Assembly (NCBI RefSeq): GCF_025061645.1
Contig: NZ_JANYMP010000016.1
Location: forward strand, 77,047-141,046
Source: Umezawaea endophytica
GTDB lineage: Bacteria; Actinomycetota; Actinomycetes; Mycobacteriales; Pseudonocardiaceae
Length of the DNA stretch: 64,000 nt
Direction: 5' to 3'
How positions within the stretch are numbered: the stretch's first letter is position 1; each line of letters starts with the position of its first letter. Of the stretch, positions 7,402-14,390 are shown piece by piece. The position numbers and the translations under genes were made by a program. Under the pieces are notes generated by a model, which worked only from the letters and a program-made list of their open reading frames with translations, was not told the origin of the DNA and did no database searches.

Positions 7402-8744
7402 CGGTCCTCCTTCGCCAGTCGGGTGGTGATCTCCGCGTCGATGGCCGCGATCTCGGCGTCGGTCGAGCCGACGACGATCCCGTACAGCCGTCCGTCGAAC
7501 GCCGCGTCGTCGCGGGCGCCCGCGTTGACCGTGGCGAAGTTGTTGACCAGCAGGCCCGCGCCGCCCTGCCGCTCCAGCACCAGCCCGTCGAGCAGGGTGC
7601 GCACGGTGCCGAAGCCGAGTTCGCCGGTCAGCCGCAGCGGGTAGTGCCGGGCGAGCGCGATCTGGCCCGCGCCGACGAACCGCTCCTGCAACGGGACCTG
7701 GTACGTCGACATGTTGTTGCGGGCGTTGATCTCGATGACCGGGTAGAGCCCGTCGTCGGGGTCGACCATCGCGTCCACGCCGACGACGCCGAAGTACCCG
7801 TCGGCGGACAGCTTCTTGCCCAGCAGCTCGGCCGTGGCGACCAGTTCGTCCACCTGCGCGCCGGACAGCCGCGCGGGCATCCGGTGTCCCTTGTGGACAC
7901 CGCCCTCGGTGAACAGCTCCTTGACGAAGTCGAAGTGCGTCACGCCGTCGCGGCCCACGGTGAACTGGTAGTTCAGGTCGGTCTTCTTCGCGACCCAGTT
8001 CTCGACGCAGAACGCGATCCTCGGCTGACCGGACTTCTCCACCGACCGGGCGATCATCCGGAACAGCCGGTCCATCCGGCGGGCGCTCTCCAGCACGGCG
8101 ATGCCCTTGCCGGACACGCCGAGCGCTTCCTTCACCACGACCTTCTCGCCGCGCTCGACCAGCGGCGCGGCCTCGGCGAACGCCCGTTCGAGCTGCTCCA
8201 CCGTGTCGCACGCCCACCCGACGGGCTGCCGCAGGCCCAGCTCGTCGGCGACGCGGCGGCTGTAGACCTTGCTGTTGACGGTCTTGCAGGTCGCCGCGTC
8301 CGGTGCCGCGAGCGGCAGCCCGGTCGCCGCGGCGAGCCGTTCCTCCACTTCGGACACACCGTGCGCGACGAGGTGCGCGTCGAGGCCGCTCAGGGTCGTG
8401 ACCAGCGCCGGGGCGGCCAGCGCGTCCTCGGTGACGTTGCGCAGCGGGTCCTGGTCGGCGACGACGTGCACCGTCGGCAGCTCGATGCCCAGGCCCGCCA
8501 GGTAGGCGAGGTGGTCGGCGTCGGGCGCCGCCTTGAGCACCACGTGGTCGGTCGGTCCCGCGAGCAGCAGGGCGAACTCGTCCATGTGGTTGACCACGGC
8601 GCTGCCGCTCGCGGCGGACACGCGCGGCAGCGTGTGCTCGCCGCGCGCCCACTGCTCCTCGACCTCGAAGTTGCCGAGGAACACCAGCGACGTGTCCGGC
8701 TCGCCGACCACGGCCCGCTTCAGGCGGGTGGTGAAGTCATCCAT
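7398..8744 (-). CDS. ATP-grasp ligase (BtrJ-like, amino acid to ACP)
   Basis: ATP-grasp enzyme of 448 aa. An N-terminal Rossmann-like part (residues ~1-140) leads to the ATP-grasp core: KVVVKEALGVSGKG for nucleotide binding, and the Mg2+/ATP residues in FGVVGVDAMVDPDDGLYPVIEINARNN, where E-I-N-A-R-N is the diagnostic end of the site. Such ligases activate a carboxylate as acyl phosphate and join it to an amine or thiol. In butirosin synthesis BtrJ joins glutamate to the phosphopantetheine thiol of BtrI; the gene order here (ligase, decarboxylase, ACP) suggests the same chemistry. The ATG is 8 nt after the KAS III stop; its stop overlaps the decarboxylase start. Confidence 0.85.
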   Translation of the reverse strand: MDDFTTRLKRAVVGEPDTSLVFLGNFEVEEQWARGEHTLPRVSAASGSAVVNHMDEFALLLAGPTDHVVLKAAPDADHLAYLAGLGIELPTVHVVADQDPLRNVTEDALAAPALVTTLSGLDAHLVAHGVSEVEERLAAATGLPLAAPDAATCKTVNSKVYSRRVADELGLRQPVGWACDTVEQLERAFAEAAPLVERGEKVVVKEALGVSGKGIAVLESARRMDRLFRMIARSVEKSGQPRIAFCVENWVAKKTDLNYQFTVGRDGVTHFDFVKELFTEGGVHKGHRMPARLSGAQVDELVATAELLGKKLSADGYFGVVGVDAMVDPDDGLYPVIEINARNNMSTYQVPLQERFVGAGQIALARHYPLRLTGELGFGTVRTLLDGLVLERQGGAGLLVNNFATVNAGARDDAAFDGRLYGIVVGSTDAEIAAIDAEITTRLAKEDR

Positions 8745-8752
8745 GTCGCGTC

Positions 8753-9682
8753 CTAGTGCTGGAAAACGGCTGCGGAGAACGTCTGGCCGAGGCCGGCCGA
8801 CGTCATCAGGTACTTGTCGCCCGGCTTGAGCAGGCCCAGTTCGCGGACGGTCTGGTAGTTGATGAACGGGTCAGCGCAGAAGCAGTGCCCGGTCTTGTCC
8901 AGGTTGTCCAGGAAGAACTTCTCGTTCGGCAGGCCGAGGTTCTTGGCGGCCACCGTCCACGACACCCGGTTCACGTTGTGCGGCAGCACCAGGTCGATGT
9001 CGGCGAGCGTGAGGCCTGCCTCGCCCAGTGCCCCGAGGATCACCTCTTCGAGCGCGTCCTGGTAGATCTTGCGCGCGTACTTGGCGACGTCCGGCGTCAT
9101 GTCGATCACGCCGTCGTCGCGCCCGTGGATGCGCGTGGCGTAGCCGAGCAGGTGGTCGCGGTCGCCCTTGGCGGACACCAGCACCGCCGCGACGCCCTCG
9201 CCCATGATCGACACGTCCTCGACCCACTGGGTGAACGGCGTGAACGTCTTGTCCCCCGCGAGGATCAGCGCCATCGCGTCCGGGTCGCCGTCGGCGGCCA
9301 GCAGCGTGCCCGCCACGTCCAGCGCCAGCAGCCCGGTCGCGCAGCCGTGGTCGGCCACCGCGAACGTCTTGGCGTGCGCCAGCCCGAGCGCTTCGCGCAC
9401 GTCCTGCACCGGGCTGACCGGGTAGGGCGCGGTGGTCCGCATCCCCTTGGCCCGGATGACGTACCGGACCCGTTCCTCCTGGCCGATGAGGGCGTCCAGC
9501 TTCCCGGCCGCCGCGATCATCAGCTCCGCTTCGGTCTGCCCCGGCGCCTGGCAGATCCGGTCCAGGCCGTACAGCCTGGTGAACCGCCGCACCTGCTGGT
9601 CGTTCAACCCCAACGACTCCCGCAGGTCCGCCACGGACACGGTCTCCGGCAGATGACTCGACACTGCCACCAATGACGTCAT
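8753..9682 (-). CDS. Beta-ketoacyl-ACP synthase III family enzyme
   Basis: First gene of the operon, 309 aa, typical KAS III length. The nucleophile is Cys114 in ADHGCATGLLALD; the HxxN motif is PHNVNRV with His235. The third catalytic position, the Asn of GNTSAAS in FabH, is replaced: here the segment reads LDKTGHCFCADPF with His266. That change is seen in KAS III relatives that transfer acyl groups instead of doing decarboxylative condensation, so either chemistry is possible. The start ATG was chosen because it begins the family-like N-terminus MTSLVAVSSHLPE; upstream lies a triple 11-bp repeat. The likely job is to extend or offload the ACP-bound amino-acyl group. Confidence 0.88.
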   Translation of the reverse strand: MTSLVAVSSHLPETVSVADLRESLGLNDQQVRRFTRLYGLDRICQAPGQTEAELMIAAAGKLDALIGQEERVRYVIRAKGMRTTAPYPVSPVQDVREALGLAHAKTFAVADHGCATGLLALDVAGTLLAADGDPDAMALILAGDKTFTPFTQWVEDVSIMGEGVAAVLVSAKGDRDHLLGYATRIHGRDDGVIDMTPDVAKYARKIYQDALEEVILGALGEAGLTLADIDLVLPHNVNRVSWTVAAKNLGLPNEKFFLDNLDKTGHCFCADPFINYQTVRELGLLKPGDKYLMTSAGLGQTFSAAVFQH

Positions 9683-9703
9683 GGCCACAGCGTCACCGCC
9701 CGT

Positions 9704-9731
9704 GCTGACCACCCGCTGACACCGGGCTGAC
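9704..9731 (-). promoter_or_regulatory. Three direct repeats at 11-bp spacing before the KAS III operon
   Basis: On the minus strand GTCAGC occurs three times at exact 11-bp steps (plus-strand starts 9704, 9715, 9726), within 11-nt units GGTCAGCCCGG, TGTCAGCGGGT and GGTCAGCACGG. The last unit ends about 17 nt before the KAS III ATG. Such spacing puts all copies on one face of the helix. It is typical of OmpR-fold activators in actinomycetes, including SARPs and PhoP boxes. Which protein binds is not known. Confidence 0.5.
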
Positions 9732-9816
9732 CGCCGGACCGGACCACGGGCCGCGCACCGCGGGGAGCGGCCCGGCGGTCATCCCACCGGCCGCGCCGAA
9801 CCGTCGAACGGGCAGG

Positions 9817-10836
9817 TCAGCTCGACGCCTGGTGCGGTTCGGCGTCGCTCGGGTCACGCGGCCACCAGCGGCCGGGGCGGGGCAGGAAGTTGGCCAGCTC
9901 CGGGAAGTCCGTCGGGCGCTCGGTCATCCAGTTCCAGTACCGCGGGATGGTCCTCGCGTAGTCGCAGTAGTACCGGCGCAGGGCGTCGATCAACTGGCGC
10001 AGCGTGTTCGGGTGGATCGAGCCCGGCCGCCACACCAGCAGCAGCCGGCTGCGCAGCGGTTCGGTGATGGCCACGAGGCTGACGTCGGACGTGGAGCCGG
10101 TCGGCGTCGCCAGCGCGGCGGCGCCCGCGTCGCGGACCCACGCCATGGCCTCGGCGTGCCCGCCCGCGTAGTGCAGCACCTCGGGGGTCGGGTGGTCGAG
10201 CTTGCGGAACAGGTGCTCCTCGACGGGGTGGAACCAGTGGCCCTGGACGTGCTGCACCCAGCTCAGCGCGGCCATGTGCCTGCGGCTGACGGTGGTCCGG
10301 CGGGCGAGCGCGTGCTCGCGGGGCAGCGCGAGCCAGATGGGCTCGCGGACGATGATCTCCTTCGCCAGCGAGGGGTCGAGGGGGCGGACGCCGTCCACCG
10401 CCTCGGGGCTGGGGACGAGCGCGGCGGTCAGCTCGCCGCGGTTCACCGCCTCGACGCTCAGCGCCGGGTCCAGCGTCACGGTCTGGACCTCGACGGACGG
10501 CAGCGACGCCTGCAACGCGCGGCGCAGGGTGACGGGTGTCCACTCGGCGTTGCCGAAGCGGAGGATGCCGCTGGCCAATGAGGACGCCTCGGCCACGACC
10601 GCGTCGGCGCGCGTCGCGAGGTCGGCGAGCATGGGGATGAGCCGTTCGCCCAGCGGGGTCGGGGTGATGCCGAAAGCCGATCGCACGAACAGGTCGCCGC
10701 CGACGGCCTTCTCGATGCGCCGCAACTGGGCGGTGAGGCTGGGCTGCGGGAGCGACAGCTTCGCCGCCGCCTTCGAGATGCTGCCCGCCTCGGCGAGCGT
10801 CATCACCACCCGTGCGTGCCGGATTTCGAGGTGCAT
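9817..10836 (-). CDS. LysR family transcriptional regulator
   Basis: LysR-type regulator of 339 aa, a little longer than the usual ~300. The N-terminal winged helix-turn-helix reads LAEAGSISKAAAKLSLPQPSLTAQLRRIEKAVGG, followed by FVRSAFGITPTPLGERL. The rest is the periplasmic-binding-like effector domain. I start at the ATG of MHLEIRHARV; a GTG three codons upstream is possible. It lies 134 bp upstream of the KAS III operon on the same strand and divergent from the ABC exporter, so it could control either. The C-terminal extension (RYYCDYARTIPRYWNWM) is similar to LysR regulators found beside secondary-metabolite genes, but I cannot name its effector. Confidence 0.9.
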   Translation of the reverse strand: MHLEIRHARVVMTLAEAGSISKAAAKLSLPQPSLTAQLRRIEKAVGGDLFVRSAFGITPTPLGERLIPMLADLATRADAVVAEASSLASGILRFGNAEWTPVTLRRALQASLPSVEVQTVTLDPALSVEAVNRGELTAALVPSPEAVDGVRPLDPSLAKEIIVREPIWLALPREHALARRTTVSRRHMAALSWVQHVQGHWFHPVEEHLFRKLDHPTPEVLHYAGGHAEAMAWVRDAGAAALATPTGSTSDVSLVAITEPLRSRLLLVWRPGSIHPNTLRQLIDALRRYYCDYARTIPRYWNWMTERPTDFPELANFLPRPGRWWPRDPSDAEPHQASS

Positions 10837-11083
10837 GCGACCCACCGTTCACCTGGGACGGGGTGGCTCGGCCAAACCTACCCCAGCACCTCGCGCGGAA
10901 CCCGGCGTTTCGTCGGAGAGCCGAAGGTCGGCCCCCCGAGCGATTCGTTCTGCCTATCGCTGTCCCCACCAGCCCTGACCCGATCGGGCGAAGGGTTCGG
11001 GGGGTCTGCACCAGTGCGACGGCTTGCGCACCGTCCGTAAGGTCCTCCCGGTGTTCGGAGTGGGAGACGTGGGGAGCGGGACA

Positions 11084-11842
11084 GTGGACGACGACGTGGT
11101 GCGCCTGGAGTCCGTGCGCAAGATGTACGGCAACGACCGCAACGGCGTGGTGGCCTTGGCGGGCGTGTCGCTCGGCATCCGGCGCGGCACGTTCACGGCC
11201 GTGATGGGTCCGTCGGGATCGGGCAAGAGCACGTGCCTGCACTGCGCGGCGGGCCTGGACCGGCCGACGTCGGGCTCGGTGGTCCTGGACGGGCACGAGC
11301 TGACGGGCCTGAACGAGCGCGAGCTGACGCGGCTGCGGCGCGACCGGATCGGTTTCATCTTCCAGTCGTTCAACCTGCTGCCCGCGTTGAACGTCGTGGA
11401 GAACGTGCAGCTCCCGCTGCGGCTCGCGGGCCGCAAGGCCAAGCGCGCGGACGTGGACGAGGTGCTGGCGAGGGTCGGCCTCGCCGACCGCAAGCACCAC
11501 CGGCCGGGTGAGCTGTCCGGCGGCCAGCAGCAGCGCGTGGCCATCGCGCGGGCGCTGATCACCAAGCCCGCCGTCATCTTCGGCGACGAGCCGACCGGCG
11601 CGCTGGACACCCGCACGGCGCTGGAGGTGCTGGCGCTGATGCGCCGGGCCGTGCGCGAGGTCGGCCAGACCGTCGTGATCGTGACGCACGACCCGGTGGC
11701 CGCTTCCCACGCGGACCGGGTGATCTTCCTCGCGGACGGCCAGATCGCCGGTGAGCTGCACTCGCCGACCGCGCACGCCGTCGGTGAGCGCATGACGCAG
11801 CTCGGCGCCTGGGCCGACGAGCCCGCGGGGACGGTGAACTGA
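11084..11842 (+). CDS. ABC transporter ATP-binding protein (MacB/LolD type)
   Basis: ATPase subunit of an exporter or lipoprotein-release type system, 252 aa from the GTG at 11084. Walker A is GPSGSGKST, the Q-loop is IFQSFNLLPALN, the signature LSGGQQQRVAIARAL, and Walker B VIFGDEPTGALD with the H-loop THD. These sequences are typical of the MacB/LolD group. The chosen GTG has a GGGGAGCGGG ribosome site; in-frame starts further upstream (11024 on) would add up to 20 residues. The stop overlaps the permease ATG by one base. It is divergent from the LysR gene and may export the product of the carrier-protein operon, but nothing in the sequence proves this. Confidence 0.93.
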   Translation: MDDDVVRLESVRKMYGNDRNGVVALAGVSLGIRRGTFTAVMGPSGSGKSTCLHCAAGLDRPTSGSVVLDGHELTGLNERELTRLRRDRIGFIFQSFNLLPALNVVENVQLPLRLAGRKAKRADVDEVLARVGLADRKHHRPGELSGGQQQRVAIARALITKPAVIFGDEPTGALDTRTALEVLALMRRAVREVGQTVVIVTHDPVAASHADRVIFLADGQIAGELHSPTAHAVGERMTQLGAWADEPAGTVN

Positions 11843-14334
11843 TGTTCCGGCTCGCGCTGCGCACGCTGCGCTTCCGCAAGGGCGGGTTCGCCGCCTCGTT
11901 CATCGCGCTGTTCTTCGGCGCAGCCATCGTGATGGCCTGCGGCGGTCTGATGGAGACCGGCATCCGCGACGCCGTGCCGCCGCAGCGGTTGGTGAACGCG
12001 CCGCTCGTCGTGGCCAGCAGCCAGTCCTTCCTGGAGCGCGCGCGGGTCGACGCGTCGCTGACGGCGAAGATCGCGAAGGTCCCCGGTGTGGCGAAGGCCG
12101 TGCCGGACGTGACGTTCCCGGTGTCCCCGTTGCGGAACGGCGCTCCGGCGAGCGAGGTCGAGGGCCACGCGTGGACGTCGGCGGAGCTGACGCCGTACGC
12201 GCTCAAGGACGGCACCGCGCCCACCGGTGACAGCACGGTGGTGCTCGACGAGGCCGTGGCCGCGGAGACCGGCAAGGGTGTCGGCGACACGCTCGACGTG
12301 GCCGTCGGCGGCAAGAAGCAGGCGTTCCGCGTCACCGGGATCGCGTCGGCCGCGTCGGACGACCGGTCGGCGTTCTTCAGCGACGCCGACGCGACCCGGC
12401 TGCACGGCAAGTCCGGCAAGGTCGACGCCATCGCGGTCCTGCCGTCCGACGGCGTGTCGGTGGCCGACCTCCAGGAGCGGCTCACGGCCGTGATCGCGGA
12501 CAGCAAGCTCGCCGTGCTCACGGGCGACGACCGCGGGCGCGCCGAAGCCGACGGGGCGGTCGGCAGCGGTGACGACCTGATCGCGCTGTCGGCGGTGTTC
12601 GGCGGCCTCGCGGTGATGGTCGCGATGTTCGTCGTGGCGGGCACGCTGGGGCTGTCCGTCCAACAGCGACACCGGGAGATGGCCCTGCTGCGGGCGATCG
12701 GCAGCACGCCGGGCCAACTGCGGCGGATGATCCTCGGTGAGACGATCGTGGTCGCGGTGCTCGCGACGGCGCTGGCGTACCCGCTCAACCGGGTGCTCGG
12801 CGAGTGGCTGCTGGAGCAGTTGGCCACCGCGGGCGTCACGTCGCAGGCCATCGTGTTCCGCCAGGGCTGGATCCCGATCGCGGCGGGTGTCGGCATCTCC
12901 TTGCTCAGCGCCACGGTCGCCGCGTTCGTCGCGGGTCGGGGCGCGGCGCTGACCCGGCCGACCGAGGCGCTGGCCGAGGCGAGCCTCCAGGTCAAGTGGT
13001 TCAGCTGGGTGCGGCTCACGTTCGCGCTGATCTGCCTCGCGGGCGGCACGGCCCTGTCGATCGTGACCGCGCTGGTGATGTCCGGTCCCGTGGCCGCCAG
13101 CACCGCCGGTCCGACGGCGATGCTGTGGGCGTCCGGCCTGGCGCTGCTCTCCCCCGGCATCACCAGGGTGATCATCGCCGTGCTGCGCTGGCCGGTGCGC
13201 GCGGTGACCGGGCTGTCGGGCTACCTGGCCGTGATGAACTCCGACGCGCGCCGCGTCCGGGTCGCGGGCGCGATCACGCCGGTCATGCTCGCGACCGGCC
13301 TGGCGACCGCGCTCATCTACCTCCAGACCACCTCGGCGGGCGGCGGCTCCAGCTTCGCCGACGATCTCACCGCCGACGCGGCCATCACGTCCCAGACCGG
13401 TGGAGTCCCGCTCGACGTGGTGTCGAGGATCAAGGGCCGGGAGGGCGTGGGCGCCGTGTCCGCGCTGGTGGACAGCACGGTGATCTTCCGCTCCGGTGAG
13501 GACGCCGACGACTCGGCCACCGCGCTCGGCGTGAACGGCGACGGCGTCCAGGGCACCCTGGGCATCAACCCCACCTCCGGCACGTTCGCCGACCTGACCG
13601 GCACGACGGTCGCGCTCACGACGGAGCGCGCGGACCGGATGCGCCACGCGCTGGGCGACAGCGTCCAGCTCAAGATGGGCGACGGCGCGAACGTCGACGC
13701 GAAGCTGGTCGCCCTGTACGAGGGGTCCGGCGAGGAGACGCTGCTCCTGCCCGCGGACCTGGTGGCGAAGCACACCACGACCGGCCTGGCCTCGCAGATC
13801 CTGGTGGGCGCCGCGGACGGCACGTCGGAGGCCTCGCTGGTCGGCGCGCTCCAGGGCCTCATCTCGTCCGACCAGGACCTGCGGGTGGGCGACCGCGCGT
13901 CGCTGATCAGCTCCGGCGGCGGTGGCGGCGGCGAGCAGACCGGCGCGTGGGTGAACTACCTGCTGGTCGGCATGATCCTGGCGTACACGGTGATCTCGCT
14001 GGTCAACACCCTGGTGATCGCGACCGGTGAGCGGCGGCGCGAGTTCGCGCTGCAACGCCTGATCGGCGCGACGCACGGGCAGATCCTGCGGATGGTCGGC
14101 GTCGAGGCGGTGCTGATCGCGCTCGGCGGCATCATCCTCGGCGCGCTGGTGTCGGCCATGACGCTGATCCCGTTCGCCTACGCGGTGTACGACTCGCCGT
14201 GGCCGAGCGGTCCACTGTGGATCTACCTCGCGGTGATCGGCGGCGCGTCCGGGCTGACCCTGCTGTCGACCGTGCTGTCGACGACCTACGTGCTGCGGAC
14301 CCCACCCGTGGAGGCCGCCGCGACGATCAGTTGA
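11842..14334 (+). CDS. ABC transporter permease, FtsX/MacB family
   Basis: Permease of 830 aa with two FtsX units. An N-terminal membrane helix (FRKGGFAASFIALFFGAAIVM) leads to a large extracytoplasmic domain, then three helices around residues 250-360. A second extracytoplasmic region follows a pair of helices at ~390-440, and the last three helices close the protein (WVNYLLVGMILAYTVISLVN, then GVEAVLIALGGIILGALV and IYLAVIGGASGLTLLSTV). The motif HREMALLRAIGSTPGQLRRM after the first helix set is the usual FtsX coupling segment, and RRREFALQRLIGATHGQ is its second copy. It works with the ATPase just upstream. Confidence 0.92.
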   Translation: MFRLALRTLRFRKGGFAASFIALFFGAAIVMACGGLMETGIRDAVPPQRLVNAPLVVASSQSFLERARVDASLTAKIAKVPGVAKAVPDVTFPVSPLRNGAPASEVEGHAWTSAELTPYALKDGTAPTGDSTVVLDEAVAAETGKGVGDTLDVAVGGKKQAFRVTGIASAASDDRSAFFSDADATRLHGKSGKVDAIAVLPSDGVSVADLQERLTAVIADSKLAVLTGDDRGRAEADGAVGSGDDLIALSAVFGGLAVMVAMFVVAGTLGLSVQQRHREMALLRAIGSTPGQLRRMILGETIVVAVLATALAYPLNRVLGEWLLEQLATAGVTSQAIVFRQGWIPIAAGVGISLLSATVAAFVAGRGAALTRPTEALAEASLQVKWFSWVRLTFALICLAGGTALSIVTALVMSGPVAASTAGPTAMLWASGLALLSPGITRVIIAVLRWPVRAVTGLSGYLAVMNSDARRVRVAGAITPVMLATGLATALIYLQTTSAGGGSSFADDLTADAAITSQTGGVPLDVVSRIKGREGVGAVSALVDSTVIFRSGEDADDSATALGVNGDGVQGTLGINPTSGTFADLTGTTVALTTERADRMRHALGDSVQLKMGDGANVDAKLVALYEGSGEETLLLPADLVAKHTTTGLASQILVGAADGTSEASLVGALQGLISSDQDLRVGDRASLISSGGGGGGEQTGAWVNYLLVGMILAYTVISLVNTLVIATGERRREFALQRLIGATHGQILRMVGVEAVLIALGGIILGALVSAMTLIPFAYAVYDSPWPSGPLWIYLAVIGGASGLTLLSTVLSTTYVLRTPPVEAAATIS

Positions 14335-14390
14335 CGGTCACCGCGCCGGTTCCCCCGACACGGACGATCACCCGGGGCAGACTGGGCGGC

